Assembly (NCBI GenBank): GCA_965203605.1 | Contig: OZ241902.1 | Span: 744,001-808,000, forward strand | Direction: 5' to 3' | Source: JAPOUP01 sp965203605 | GTDB lineage: Bacteria; Pseudomonadota; Alphaproteobacteria; Rhodobacterales; Rhodobacteraceae | Length of the DNA stretch: 64,000 nucleotides | Shown here: piece after piece, positions 1 through 9,436 of the stretch | Layout: each line of letters starts with the position of its first letter | How positions within the stretch are numbered: position 1 is the first letter of the stretch | Translations under genes and position numbers: made by a program | Notes under the pieces: generated by a model | Told to the model about the DNA's origin: nothing | The model's input: only the letters and a program-made list of their open reading frames with translations | Databases searched by the model: none

Positions 1-696
1 GGCAACAGGGAATTCCGCAAGATGCTGGTGCAGGCGTTTGACCGGAAGCTGCATCTTGACTTCGTTTTGCAGGGTCTGGGCTCCATGCCTGACGGACCGT
101 TGCCGCCGGATTGGATGGGGCATCAGCCGCATGCCGAACTTGGCTTTGACCTCGAAAAGGCAAAGTCGATGGTTGAAGAAAATGGCTGGTCCGGAACTAA
201 GCTGACGGTTCGCTATCTTCCGGCGATCGAGGAAGAGAAGGCAGCTGTGGAACAGTTGCAATCTAACCTTGCCCAGCTCGGGATCGAACTGGAAGCGGAA
301 GGCATGACCTGGCCGGCCCAGGCGGCAACGGTCCAGGATCTGGCCACGACATCTGACATCAACATGATCTACAATTTTCCGACCTTCCCCGATCCACACG
401 CCATTCTGAATACGTCGTTCAACTCAGCCAACACGGGATACAATGGCGGTTACAACTGGGCGCAGTTCTCCAATCCCGAGGTCGACCGGCTTTTGAACGA
501 AGCTGCCAGTTTGTCGAACCAGGAAAGACGGGCGGAACTCTATGCCGAGGCACAGAAGCTCATTGCTGCGGAATATCCAGTGATTACGGTATCGCTGCCC
601 GGTTCCGTTGTGGCCATGTCGAACAAGGTCGAGGGCTACAAGTACAATGTCGCCCATCACCAGACCTTCAACTACATGGAAATAGGACTGAAATAG
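1..696 (+). CDS. ABC transporter substrate-binding protein, peptide/nickel type (C-terminal part)
   Basis: This is the C-terminal ~231 residues of a family 5 extracytoplasmic solute-binding protein. The frame is open from base 1, so the start, signal peptide and first lobe lie upstream of the window. The visible part has the usual late features of the family, including repeated Asp/Tyr/Trp-rich stretches (for example NTGYNGGYNWAQFSNPEVD near residue 145) and an ending NYMEIGLK. It lies 49 bp upstream of a matching permease gene, so it is the binding component of the importer that follows. The substrate cannot be read from this part; the hydantoinase genes downstream suggest a small amide or peptide-like compound (inference). 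Confidence 0.85.
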   Translation, partial: GNREFRKMLVQAFDRKLHLDFVLQGLGSMPDGPLPPDWMGHQPHAELGFDLEKAKSMVEENGWSGTKLTVRYLPAIEEEKAAVEQLQSNLAQLGIELEAEGMTWPAQAATVQDLATTSDINMIYNFPTFPDPHAILNTSFNSANTGYNGGYNWAQFSNPEVDRLLNEAASLSNQERRAELYAEAQKLIAAEYPVITVSLPGSVVAMSNKVEGYKYNVAHHQTFNYMEIGLK

Positions 697-745
697 GCGG
701 GACCGCCGCTCGTTTGAGCTGAAACGAAGTGGAGGGACAGGTCAG

Positions 746-1753
746 ATGAAATACGTTTTGCAGAGGCTGACCTTCTCTGCCCTGTCCCTCTTCGTATTGC
801 TTCTGATAACATTCGTGCTCAGTCATGTTGTTCCAGGCGACCCGGCAATCGTTGCGGCCGGACCCAATGCAGGTGCCGAGAAAATTGCCGAACTGCGCGA
901 GGAAATGGGGCTGAACAAGCCGCTCGTGACGCAATTCGTAATCTACTGTCGCAATCTGCTCAGCGGCGATATCGGAACCTCATGGTTTACACACCAGCCC
1001 ATTCTGCGGGATCTCATGCGGGAGCTGCCGCCCTCCTTGGAGCTTGTAACGTTGGCCATGGTGATCAATCTGGCGATCTCGTTGCCGCTGGGTATGCTAA
1101 CGGCGCGCTACAACGGCACCAGGTTTGACGATATTGTGCGCCTCGTGGCCGTTGCCGGCGCAGGGCTCCCCATCTTCTGGACGGCCATCATTCTACAGCA
1201 GACACTTGCCGCGGATTTGGGTCTCTTCCCTGTCGCCGGGCGCTTGAGCTTCGCCTATCGAGATTTTGAGGGTGCCAGCGGATTTTACCTATTGGACAGC
1301 TTGGTTTCCGGTCGCTTCGACGTATTTACAGATGCGCTGTCGCATCTCGTTTTGCCTGCTTTCGCCCTTTCACTCCTGTTCACCGCCGTCGGCCTGCGCA
1401 TAACCCGCACGTCCATGATCAGCGAGTTTCGCAAGGATTACGTTCTTCTGGCGCGCGCAAAAGGAGCTGGCGAAGCGCGTATCATGTTCCGCCACGTCTT
1501 CCCAAATGGTGCGACACCTTCCCTGACGGTTTTCGGCATGCAGTTCGGCTGGATGCTTGGTGCCACGGTGCTGGTCGAAGAGATTTTCGGCCGGCCCGGT
1601 ATCGGCCGGTACGCGGTCAAGGCCGTCACGCAGTCCGACGTGCATGCCGTTGTGGCAGTGGTGCTGGTCGTCGGTCTGGTTTTCCTGCTCGCCAACCTTG
1701 TTGTTGACGTCCTGCTCTATGCCCTCAGTCCGCGAAAATGGAGCAAGGAGTGA
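746..1753 (+). CDS. ABC transporter permease, DppB/OppB type
   Basis: This is a 335-residue inner-membrane permease of the peptide/nickel importer family (BPD_transp_1). An N-terminal membrane anchor (residues ~8-30) is followed by the long periplasmic segment typical of DppB-type subunits and then a group of transmembrane helices. The coupling segment around residues 225-260 (DYVLLARAKGAGEARIMFRH) carries the EAA-like loop that contacts the ATPase. A good ribosome-binding site (GGAGGGA) precedes the ATG. Its 3' end overlaps the next permease by 16 bases, as is usual for co-translated permease pairs. Confidence 0.92.
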   Translation: MKYVLQRLTFSALSLFVLLLITFVLSHVVPGDPAIVAAGPNAGAEKIAELREEMGLNKPLVTQFVIYCRNLLSGDIGTSWFTHQPILRDLMRELPPSLELVTLAMVINLAISLPLGMLTARYNGTRFDDIVRLVAVAGAGLPIFWTAIILQQTLAADLGLFPVAGRLSFAYRDFEGASGFYLLDSLVSGRFDVFTDALSHLVLPAFALSLLFTAVGLRITRTSMISEFRKDYVLLARAKGAGEARIMFRHVFPNGATPSLTVFGMQFGWMLGATVLVEEIFGRPGIGRYAVKAVTQSDVHAVVAVVLVVGLVFLLANLVVDVLLYALSPRKWSKE

Positions 1754-2592
1754 ACGCGGTCCGCCAGTTCTGGCGCTTTCCGAAGAGCGGTGTCGAGCGG
1801 ATTGCGCTGGTGGTTGCCGTGCTGGTCCTTCTTATGGCGTTGCTGGGCAACTGGCTGGCACCCTACGATCCGCTTCAGATCGATTTTCGTGCCAAATTGC
1901 ATGCGCCCTCCTGGCAACACCTTATGGGAACTGACGGGTCGGGACGTGATGTGCTGAGCAGGCTTCTCAGTGGCGCACAGCTGACTCTACTGTCGACATT
2001 TTCCGTGATCCTCATCGTGCTGGTGAGCGGCTGTGTCATCGGCATGTTCTCCGCCTTTGTTGGAGGGGTGATCGACAACATGCTTATGCGGCTTGCCGAT
2101 ATCTGGCTCGGCTTTCCGCCGTTGATCCTTGCTCTCGGTTTTGCGGCAGCGCTTGGAGCAAGTCTCGATGCAGCTATTCTGGCCCTGATTCTGAGTTGGT
2201 GGCCCAACTATGCCCGGTTATCCCGCATGATTACGGTCGACATTCTGTCCCAAAAGTACATGGCAGGCGCAACCGCTCTCGGCGTACCGGCGTGGCGCAG
2301 GGTGGTGTTCTATGTCGTGCCGAACGCCTTCGATGTGCTGATCATCCAGTTCACGCTCGACGTTTCGGCGGTCATGCTGGCGATCTCCGGGTTGTCTTTC
2401 ATCGGTGTTGGCGCTCAGATCCCGGCGCCGGAGTGGGGTGCTATGATCGCCGAAGGACGCGCCTTCGTCAGCAGCGGATGGTGGATCGTGGTGTTTCCCG
2501 GCCTGATGATTTTCATCACCGCTCTTAGCTTCAATGTCATCGGCGATATGTTGCGCCGTGAACTTGACCCGACGTCAAGGCGGGCGACATGA
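1738..2592 (+). CDS. ABC transporter permease, DppC/OppC type
   Basis: This is a 284-residue second permease subunit. An N-terminal hydrophobic helix (residues ~20-42) is followed by the DppC-type LMGTDGSGRDVLSRLLSGAQ motif (from about residue 63), then five predicted helices. The EAA loop QKYMAGATALGVPAWRRVVF lies near residue 172. It overlaps the preceding permease (16 bp) and the following ATPase gene (4 bp, ATGA), so the block is a tightly coupled operon. It should form the membrane channel as a heterodimer with the upstream gene product. Confidence 0.92.
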   Translation: MEQGVNAVRQFWRFPKSGVERIALVVAVLVLLMALLGNWLAPYDPLQIDFRAKLHAPSWQHLMGTDGSGRDVLSRLLSGAQLTLLSTFSVILIVLVSGCVIGMFSAFVGGVIDNMLMRLADIWLGFPPLILALGFAAALGASLDAAILALILSWWPNYARLSRMITVDILSQKYMAGATALGVPAWRRVVFYVVPNAFDVLIIQFTLDVSAVMLAISGLSFIGVGAQIPAPEWGAMIAEGRAFVSSGWWIVVFPGLMIFITALSFNVIGDMLRRELDPTSRRAT

Positions 2593-3593
2593 GCGGAGCA
2601 GCGTCAAACAGACGGCCGCCGGATCCGGACCATTTGCTTGATGTCCGGAATGTGACGATTGCATTGCGGCGAAGTGGTCGCGAGATGGTGACCGACGTCT
2701 CGCTCGCCGTGCGGCCTGGTGAACTGGTCGGAATTGTGGGCGAATCCGGATCAGGAAAGACATTGTTCACGCTCACGACCTTCGGGCTGCACGAGGACGC
2801 CTACGTCGCCGACGGCAGAGTTGCTCTCAATGGTCAGCCTGTTTCCCAAACGGCTTATCGTGCGGAGATGAAGAAGCGGTTGGGTCGCGACGTCGCCATT
2901 ATCCCGCAGGATCCGTTTTCCGCCCTGAACCCATCCATGCGGGTTGGGCGGCAGATCACGGAAGCGATCTATTTGTCAAAAGGCCTGGCACCCAAATCGA
3001 AAACTGCAATGAACTCAGCTTTGGAACTCCTTGCCGAGGTGGGCATTCCCGAACCGGAAACTGCGTTTCATCAGTATCCCGACCAGTTTTCAGGCGGCAT
3101 GCGACAACGGATCGTCATTGCCATAGCGCTGTCGCAGGAGCCAAAGCTGCTGATTGCCGACGAACCGACAACGGCACTCGATTCCTCCACTCAGCGCCGC
3201 ATCATCGACCTGATCATCGACCACAGCCGGAAACGCAATCTGGCCGTCATATTGATCAGTCACAATCTCGAACTGCTTCGCCAGAGCATGAACCGGATCG
3301 CGGTTCTATACAGCGGCCAGTTGCTGAATGTCTTTGAGTCGGCACGGCTCGGCCGATCGGAACTGCATCCTTACACAGAGGCGCTCTTCAACTGCATACC
3401 TACAGCCGACAGGAAACTGGAGGATATCAAGTCGATTCCCGGCGAACCGGCGACAGCTGGATTTGGGCGTATCGGCTGTGCCTTCGCGGCTCGTTGCGAT
3501 TTTGCCTCTGATCTTTGCCGAACCGCACCACTTCCCTGCAACCAGGCTGTTGATCCAGAATTCAGCGCCTGTCTTCTCAACAGGGGAGCGTAG
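2589..3593 (+). CDS. ABC transporter ATP-binding protein, DppD/OppD type
   Basis: This is a 334-residue cytoplasmic ATPase. It has Walker A GESGSGKT (~residues 50-57), signature FSGGMRQR (~170), Walker B LLIADEPTTALD, and the C-terminal oligopeptide-transporter extension with a Cys cluster (GCAFAARCDFASDLC) that in this family can hold a [4Fe-4S] cluster. Translation is coupled to the upstream permease by an ATGA overlap. It pairs with the shorter ATPase encoded next. Confidence 0.92.
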   Translation: MSGAASNRRPPDPDHLLDVRNVTIALRRSGREMVTDVSLAVRPGELVGIVGESGSGKTLFTLTTFGLHEDAYVADGRVALNGQPVSQTAYRAEMKKRLGRDVAIIPQDPFSALNPSMRVGRQITEAIYLSKGLAPKSKTAMNSALELLAEVGIPEPETAFHQYPDQFSGGMRQRIVIAIALSQEPKLLIADEPTTALDSSTQRRIIDLIIDHSRKRNLAVILISHNLELLRQSMNRIAVLYSGQLLNVFESARLGRSELHPYTEALFNCIPTADRKLEDIKSIPGEPATAGFGRIGCAFAARCDFASDLCRTAPLPCNQAVDPEFSACLLNRGA

Positions 3594-3597
3594 GTTC

Positions 3598-4377
3598 ATG
3601 GCTGCACAGGAACCGATTGTGAAGATGCAGGGCGTGTCAAAGACCTATGCGAGGCGGGCGCTGATGCAGGCGCGAAGCTTTTCACTAAAGGAGATTGACC
3701 TGAAGGTGGACCGGCGGGAAGTCGTTGGACTGTTGGGAGAGTCCGGTAGCGGCAAGTCAACACTCGCCAACATAATCACGCAGCTGACCGCGTATGACGC
3801 CGGGACATATTTCTACGACGGTCGAGACGTGAAGGGCTACACAGCAACTGATCGCTTCGCTTTCAAATCCGCCGTTCAAATCGTCTTTCAGGATCCCTAC
3901 GGCAGTCTCAATCCGCGTGCGACGGTCGGCTCCATTGTTCACGAGGGTCTGGCGATTCACCAGCCTGGACTGGCTCGAGCTGAGCGCCACATGCGCGTGC
4001 GGCAATTGATGGACGAGGTTGGTCTGTCCGGGGATGTCCTCAGCCGTTATCCGCATGAGTTTTCCGGTGGGCAACGACAGAGAATTGCGATCGCCCGGGC
4101 CATGGCCGTAGAACCTGAACTCCTGGTGTGCGATGAACCGCTTTCATCCCTCGACGTCTCGATCCAGGCACAGGTACTGGAACTCTTCGTGCGGCTGATA
4201 CGGCAACACGATTTGACGATGGTTTTCATCACCCATGACATCAAGGTTGCGCGGCTGCTCTGCGATCGAGTCTATGTCATGCTTGATGGACGCATTGTTG
4301 AGCAGGGCAGGGCGATTGATGTGCTGAGCAATCCGCAAACCGAATACACCGCCGAACTGATCGAGGCTGTCTACTGA
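3598..4377 (+). CDS. ABC transporter ATP-binding protein, DppF/OppF type
   Basis: This is a 259-residue second ATPase of the importer, with Walker A GESGSGKST, signature FSGGQRQR and Walker B LLVCDEPLSSLD. The start at 3598 lies four bases after the stop of the preceding ATPase and begins MAAQEPIVKMQGVSKTY, the expected DppF-like N terminus; a longer in-frame extension would overlap the upstream gene by ~270 bp and is not credible. It lacks the C-terminal oligopeptide extension seen in its partner, so it ends shortly after the D-loop and H-loop region. Confidence 0.9.
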   Translation: MAAQEPIVKMQGVSKTYARRALMQARSFSLKEIDLKVDRREVVGLLGESGSGKSTLANIITQLTAYDAGTYFYDGRDVKGYTATDRFAFKSAVQIVFQDPYGSLNPRATVGSIVHEGLAIHQPGLARAERHMRVRQLMDEVGLSGDVLSRYPHEFSGGQRQRIAIARAMAVEPELLVCDEPLSSLDVSIQAQVLELFVRLIRQHDLTMVFITHDIKVARLLCDRVYVMLDGRIVEQGRAIDVLSNPQTEYTAELIEAVY

Positions 4378-4388
4378 CAGGTCGGAGT

Positions 4389-6425
4389 ATGAACAGGTAC
4401 AAACTCGCTATCGATATCGGCGGTACTTTTGTTGATGTTGTCGTTTTTGATTTCGAGACGACGTCATTACGAGCCTTCAAATTGCCGACAACGCCGCATG
4501 ATCCGGCCGAAGGGGTAATCGAGGCGGTCCGCCAGCTGGACATGCCGGCAGAAGAGATCTTTGAATTTATCCACGGCACGACGCTCGGCCTCAACGCCAT
4601 CCTGGAGCGTAAGGGTGCCCGTGTGGGCATTATCGCCACTGATGGATTTCGCGACATTTTCGCGATTGGCCGCGGCAGTCTCGAATTTGCGGACATGTAT
4701 CGGTTCGATTACGAGCAGCCGGCGAGTCTGGTTGATCGGTGTGATACACGCGAGGTTGCCGGGCGCATGGACTATCTGGGGCGTGAGGTGACGGAGCTCG
4801 ATACCGAAGCGCTGTCGACAGCGGCGCGGGAACTGGTCGTTGAAAACGGCTGTACCGCCATCGCAGTCAGCTATCTGCACTCCTATGCCAACGTGGCGCA
4901 TGAACGAACCACATTGGAGCTGATAAACGCTGCGTATCCTGGCATCGAGGTCTCTGCTGGAGCGCTCCTTGCCAATGAATACCGGGAATACGAGCGCACC
5001 AGCACGGCAGTGCTCGACGCGTATATCAAGCCGGTGCTGAAGAAATATCTCGGCCGGCTTACCTCCGGCATCGAAGTTAACGGCTTCCGCGGAAAGAAGT
5101 ATGTCATGAACTCTTCTGGTGGAACGCTGACATTCAACCTCGCCGAAACACAGCCGATAGCAACGATTCTGTCCGGGCCTGCCGGCGGTGTATGCGGGGC
5201 GCAGTATGTTGCCGAGGCGACCGGGCGCCACAATGTCCTCTCGGTCGATGTGGGTGGCACTAGCCTGGATTCCTGTTTGATCGTGGATTTTCGGCCGGTG
5301 GATGTCTTCGAGGCCCGGATCGACGGATTCCCGCTCCTGCAACCGATCTACGATCTTCGTACCTTGGGTGCCGGCGGTGGCTCCATAGCACGGGTCGACA
5401 ACAAGTTGCTGCAGGTAGGACCGGAAAGCGCTGGAGCGGTACCCGGTCCAGCTTGCTACGGACGCGGCGGAACCGACGCGACGGTCACTGATGCGGCGCT
5501 TGCGCTCGGCTATATCGATGCCGAAAATTTCATGGACGGCGAAATGGCCGTGGCACATGATCTGGCGGTGCAGGCGCTGCAGAGAAACATCGGCGATGTA
5601 CTGGGGATTTCACCTGAGGAGGCAGCAAAGTCCATTTTTGATGTCCTCGTCTCGCGCACCGCCTCGGCGATCAAGGAAATGATGCTCGAACGTGGCCTTG
5701 ATCCTCGGGATTTCTCGCTTTTGGCGTTTGGTGGCTGTGGCCCTCTGCTTGGTCCGATGCTGTTTCGGGAGCTCGGAATGTCCGAATTGATCGTGCCGCC
5801 CCTTCCTTCGGTCTTCTCGGCCTGGGGGATGATGGCCAGCGATCTGTCGTTCAGCAACACCGCTTCCGTCATGGAGATGGTCTCTGATGGCACTATGGAT
5901 CGTGTTGCGAAGGTGGCGAATGTACTGCGGAATCGGAGCATAGCCGAACTCAGGGAGAAAACCGGTGAAACCGCCGAACCGCTTGTCGAACTGTCGGCGC
6001 GATTGCGTTTTGTCGGTCAGGAACACACATTGAGCGTTGTCTACGACATTGGCGATACAGCCGAAGACCTTTTTACGCGGTTTTCGTGTGCCCATGCCGA
6101 TCGTTTCGGCCATACGTTCGACGTTGAGGCGGAAGTTGTCTCGATGATGGCGAAACTCATTCTGGTCACTCGGAAACCTGACCTGAAGGCCGAGGTTGTT
6201 TTGGGTGGCGGTGCATCCGAAGGCAGGCCGCACAGGATGTTTGATGCAGTGGCAGACGGTTTCGTGGAGGGCCTCCGCTTCGACCGGAACCTGCTGTCTG
6301 CGGACCATGTATTCGACGGGCCGTTGCTTGTTGTTGACGAGGGTTCGTCTCTCGCCCTGCCAGCTGGCCAGCGATTGAGGGTCGACTCGTCGGGAATGAT
6401 TGTTGTCGCACATGCGGGAGGCTGA
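4389..6425 (+). CDS. hyuA: Hydantoinase/oxoprolinase subunit A (ATP-dependent, HyuA family)
   Basis: This is a 678-residue actin-fold ATPase subunit of an HyuA/HyuB-type enzyme (N-methylhydantoinase, 5-oxoprolinase or acetone-carboxylase-like). The phosphate-binding motif DIGGTFVDVVVFD is at residues 9-21 and the second nucleotide-binding segment SVDVGGTSLDSCLI is near residue 283. The Hydant_A N domain (~5-180), the core domain (~200-490) and the C-terminal region follow in the usual order. It starts 11 bp after the ABC ATPase and ends one base before hyuB. Members of the family couple ATP hydrolysis to opening a cyclic amide; the actual substrate is not deducible here. Confidence 0.9.
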   Translation: MNRYKLAIDIGGTFVDVVVFDFETTSLRAFKLPTTPHDPAEGVIEAVRQLDMPAEEIFEFIHGTTLGLNAILERKGARVGIIATDGFRDIFAIGRGSLEFADMYRFDYEQPASLVDRCDTREVAGRMDYLGREVTELDTEALSTAARELVVENGCTAIAVSYLHSYANVAHERTTLELINAAYPGIEVSAGALLANEYREYERTSTAVLDAYIKPVLKKYLGRLTSGIEVNGFRGKKYVMNSSGGTLTFNLAETQPIATILSGPAGGVCGAQYVAEATGRHNVLSVDVGGTSLDSCLIVDFRPVDVFEARIDGFPLLQPIYDLRTLGAGGGSIARVDNKLLQVGPESAGAVPGPACYGRGGTDATVTDAALALGYIDAENFMDGEMAVAHDLAVQALQRNIGDVLGISPEEAAKSIFDVLVSRTASAIKEMMLERGLDPRDFSLLAFGGCGPLLGPMLFRELGMSELIVPPLPSVFSAWGMMASDLSFSNTASVMEMVSDGTMDRVAKVANVLRNRSIAELREKTGETAEPLVELSARLRFVGQEHTLSVVYDIGDTAEDLFTRFSCAHADRFGHTFDVEAEVVSMMAKLILVTRKPDLKAEVVLGGGASEGRPHRMFDAVADGFVEGLRFDRNLLSADHVFDGPLLVVDEGSSLALPAGQRLRVDSSGMIVVAHAGG

Positions 6426-6426
6426 A

Positions 6427-8067
6427 ATGACCATCAACAAGGCGGCAGAACTTGAGATCATTTCCGGGCTATTCTTTTCGGCGGCGGAGCAGATGCGCCG
6501 CACCCTCGTGCGAACGGCCTTCAATGCGGTGATTTACGAAGTCCTTGATTTCGGCATTTCCATTGCCGACGGCAAGGGCCGCATGGTGGCCGAAGCCGCC
6601 GGCATCACATCTTTCATCGGTGCCAACGACTATGCACTTAAGACGCTGCTCAAGCGCATGGATATGAGTCGGTTGCAGCCGGGTGATGTTGTCATGCTGA
6701 ACTATCCCTACTGGAACTCGGCTCATGCATCGGACGCGCTGCTCATGACGCCGGTGTTCATCGATTGCGACATGATCGACATGTTTCTTTGCGTGCGTGC
6801 GCATTGGCTCGACCTCGGGGCAAAGGATCCCGGATATGTGATTGATTCCACTGATATCCACCAGGAGGGCCTGATCGTTCCAGGCGTTCGCATCATCAAG
6901 GAAGGGAAACTTGATGAGGATCTCTGGCAGATCCTCGAATTCAACTCGCGTCTGCCCGAAGCGATCAGGGGTGATTTCGGTGCGCAAGTGGCCTGTCTGC
7001 GAACAGGCGAACAATGCGTCCACGATATTTTTTCCAAGTTCGGCAAGCAGCGAGTCCTCACCGCGATCGAGGATTTTTTTGATCACGCCCATCACAAGAC
7101 GCTGCTGGCGCTGAAACAGCTGCCGAAGGGAACCTGGTCTGCCGAAGACTGGCTGGACGATGATGGCATTACGGATGACATGATCCGCATGGCGGTCGAG
7201 GTAACCATCACCGATGACCGTTTTGTCGTCGACTACAATAGATCTGCGCAGCAAGTCCCGGGGCCTGTCAATGCTCCCTTCGGCGGCACGATCACCATGG
7301 CAAAGACCTATTTCAAGTTCCTGACCTCGGCCGATGCGCCCAGCAATCACGGCAACTACATTCCTCTGGAGGTGTTGGCGGATCCCGGAAACCTGTTTCA
7401 TGCGGTGTATCCGGCGGCCACCTACATGCCGTGGACGAAGATGGTTGCCTTCGAACTGATCGCAAAGGCGTTGGCGCCCGTGATCGGCTGGATTCCGATG
7501 TCTTCAGGTGGCGACGAGCCAGGGTTCATGGCCGTCGGTGTAAATCGCGATACCGGCAGGCGGTTTGTCGTCAGCAACAATGAAGGCATCGGCTGGGGTG
7601 CGACACGCAATCACGACGGCGCCTCTGCCCTTCAGCACCCGTCGACAAGCACGGTCCGCAACACGCCGGTCGAAGTGCTGGAACGGCAGGCCAATCTGTT
7701 TCACGAAGAGCTTGCCTTGATACCGGATTCGGGCGGCAAGGGCCAGTATCGCGGCGGTCTGGGTGTGCGTCGCAATGTGCGAATGACCGGCGAGACCGAA
7801 GTCATTTCGATGAAGAAGAAATCCAAAACGGTTGGCTGGGGTCTCTACGGCGGGCAGCCCTCGCCAGTGAAAAATCATATGGTGTTGTGGCCGGGTGAGG
7901 ACCGACAGAAACGTGTCGGGATGTATCGCCAGACCCTTCAGGAGGGTGAAGCCTTCGTGAACTTTTCGGCAGGTGGTTCCGGTTGGGGGGATCCCGCCGA
8001 CCGTGATCCTCGGGCGCATGCCGACGATGTGCGTAACGGTTTCGTCACGGAAACCCAGGACGAATGA
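6427..8067 (+). CDS. hyuB: Hydantoinase subunit B (HyuB family)
   Basis: This is a 546-residue catalytic partner of HyuA. The family N terminus is present (NKAAELEIISGLFFSAAEQM), as is the conserved central GPVNAPFGGTITMAKTYFK region (~residue 279) and the C-terminal Gly-rich FSAGGSGWGDPADRDP motif. The start at 6427 directly follows the hyuA stop, and hyuA ends in AGGAGGCTGA, which supplies the ribosome-binding site. The A and B subunits normally form a heteromer, so both should be needed for activity. Confidence 0.9.
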   Translation: MTINKAAELEIISGLFFSAAEQMRRTLVRTAFNAVIYEVLDFGISIADGKGRMVAEAAGITSFIGANDYALKTLLKRMDMSRLQPGDVVMLNYPYWNSAHASDALLMTPVFIDCDMIDMFLCVRAHWLDLGAKDPGYVIDSTDIHQEGLIVPGVRIIKEGKLDEDLWQILEFNSRLPEAIRGDFGAQVACLRTGEQCVHDIFSKFGKQRVLTAIEDFFDHAHHKTLLALKQLPKGTWSAEDWLDDDGITDDMIRMAVEVTITDDRFVVDYNRSAQQVPGPVNAPFGGTITMAKTYFKFLTSADAPSNHGNYIPLEVLADPGNLFHAVYPAATYMPWTKMVAFELIAKALAPVIGWIPMSSGGDEPGFMAVGVNRDTGRRFVVSNNEGIGWGATRNHDGASALQHPSTSTVRNTPVEVLERQANLFHEELALIPDSGGKGQYRGGLGVRRNVRMTGETEVISMKKKSKTVGWGLYGGQPSPVKNHMVLWPGEDRQKRVGMYRQTLQEGEAFVNFSAGGSGWGDPADRDPRAHADDVRNGFVTETQDE

Positions 8068-8086
8068 TCGCAGAAAGGAAGCAATC

Positions 8087-9328
8087 ATGGAGCCAAGGCG
8101 ATATGCGCTGACCGAAGCGCGGATTGTTGATGTCGTCGTCGGCGAATTGCTGACCGACAAGGCCGTTGTCGTTCGCGGCGAGGTGATCGAAGCGGTGTTG
8201 GAAGAGGGTGCGCTGGATCCGCAACTGCAGAAGGTGCCGCTTGGCGGGCGTTGTCTGACACCCGGTCTGATCGACTGTCACGCCCATTGCTTTGTCGGCC
8301 AGTTCGGGGACCGCGGCAACGTTATGCCGTCCGAGATGACGGCACGCGCCGGCCGGCATCTCGAAGGCATGCTTCAGCGTGGCTTCACGACTGTCCGCGA
8401 TGCTGGCGGTGCCGATTCCGGCCACAGGACTGCAGTTGAAAAGGGACTGTTCGCCGGACCTCGGCTGTTTGTTTCCGGTAAGATCCTGTCGCAGACCGGC
8501 GGTCATGGCGATCATCGCGCCATTGCTGACACCTGTTCCTGCGTCACCCATGCCGGTGGCATGTCGGTCATCGCCGATGGTGTGGATGAGGTCAGAAAGG
8601 CTGTGCGTGAAAACGTCCGGCAGGGCGTTGACCAAATCAAGATCATGGGGGGCGGTGGCGTCAGTTCCCCTGGTGACAAGCTGATCCACCCGCAATATTC
8701 GCTAGATGAAATTGCTGCAATTGTTGACGAGGCTCGGCTTTGCGGACGCTATGTGATGGCCCATATTTACAGCGACATTGGCATCAAGCGGGCCGTCGGA
8801 GAGGGCGTCCGCTCGGTTGAACACGGCAATTTCCTGCAGGAAGACACGGCGAAACTGATGCGGAACAAGGGCGCCCATCTGGTGCCTACGCTCATCACCT
8901 ACGAAGCCGACGCGAAATACGGCAGGAGCTTTGGCTGGTCGGAGGAGGCTGAACAAAAGAATGCCGAAGTCCTGTCTCACGGATTGACCTCACTGGAAGT
9001 TGCCCTGAAACACGGTGTCAATGTCGGGTACGGAACAGACCTGTGTTGGTCGCCGAAGAGTTATCAGGGCGATGGCCTGCTCATTCACCAGAAAGTCTGC
9101 GGAGCCGCGGAAGCGCTGCGCCATGCGACCGTGAACAATGCGCGTATCATCCGCATGGAAGGAAAAGTTGGGCAGGTCTCGGACGGGGCCTTCGCGGACC
9201 TGGTGATCGTCGACAGCAATCCGCTGTATGGCCTGGAGTGCTTTTCACAGCACGAGAACAAGGTGGTCGGTGTCATCCAGAGCGGCCTTCCAGTCCGCGA
9301 CGACCATGGCCTTTTGGGAGGACTGTAG
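8087..9328 (+). CDS. Metal-dependent amidohydrolase (imidazolonepropionase/prolidase-like)
   Basis: This is a 413-residue amidohydrolase-superfamily enzyme. The metal-binding HxH is in LIDCHAHCF (~residues 62-70), the lysine motif is DQIKIMGGGGVSSPGD (~183), the metal histidines are in MAHIYSD and VEHGNF, and the catalytic Asp is in VGYGTDLCW. This pattern fits the imidazolonepropionase-like / Xaa-Pro dipeptidase-like group acting on cyclic or N-acyl amides. The start at 8087 has AGAAAGGAAG just upstream. It is the last gene of the operon and probably processes the product of HyuAB or a related imported amide (inference). Confidence 0.88.
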   Translation: MEPRRYALTEARIVDVVVGELLTDKAVVVRGEVIEAVLEEGALDPQLQKVPLGGRCLTPGLIDCHAHCFVGQFGDRGNVMPSEMTARAGRHLEGMLQRGFTTVRDAGGADSGHRTAVEKGLFAGPRLFVSGKILSQTGGHGDHRAIADTCSCVTHAGGMSVIADGVDEVRKAVRENVRQGVDQIKIMGGGGVSSPGDKLIHPQYSLDEIAAIVDEARLCGRYVMAHIYSDIGIKRAVGEGVRSVEHGNFLQEDTAKLMRNKGAHLVPTLITYEADAKYGRSFGWSEEAEQKNAEVLSHGLTSLEVALKHGVNVGYGTDLCWSPKSYQGDGLLIHQKVCGAAEALRHATVNNARIIRMEGKVGQVSDGAFADLVIVDSNPLYGLECFSQHENKVVGVIQSGLPVRDDHGLLGGL

Positions 9329-9390
9329 GAGTCCGTATGCGGGTGTTCTGGCTGATTTTTGGCCGCCGGAAGGGCAAGTGTGAAGCGAAT

Positions 9391-9409
9391 GAAGGTCCAA
9401 TTGACCTTC
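9391..9409 (+). terminator. Candidate terminator of the hydantoinase operon
   Basis: A 7-bp stem GAAGGTC / GACCTTC with a 5-base loop lies 62 bp past the amidohydrolase stop. It is followed within 20 bases by a partly T-rich stretch (TTGGCTTATTTT). The U-tract is imperfect, so this may be a weak or Rho-assisted terminator. The position between two convergent gene sets supports the role. Confidence 0.45.
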
Positions 9410-9436
9410 AGAAGCCCTATTGGCTTATTTTGGGGT

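Noticed and set aside
3328..3597. N-terminal extension of the second ABC ATPase
   Set aside because: It would lie entirely over the 3' end of the preceding ATPase in another frame; the ATG at 3598 gives the conserved start.
4467..5558. Minus-strand frame opposite hyuA
   Set aside because: Shadow of a well-supported gene.
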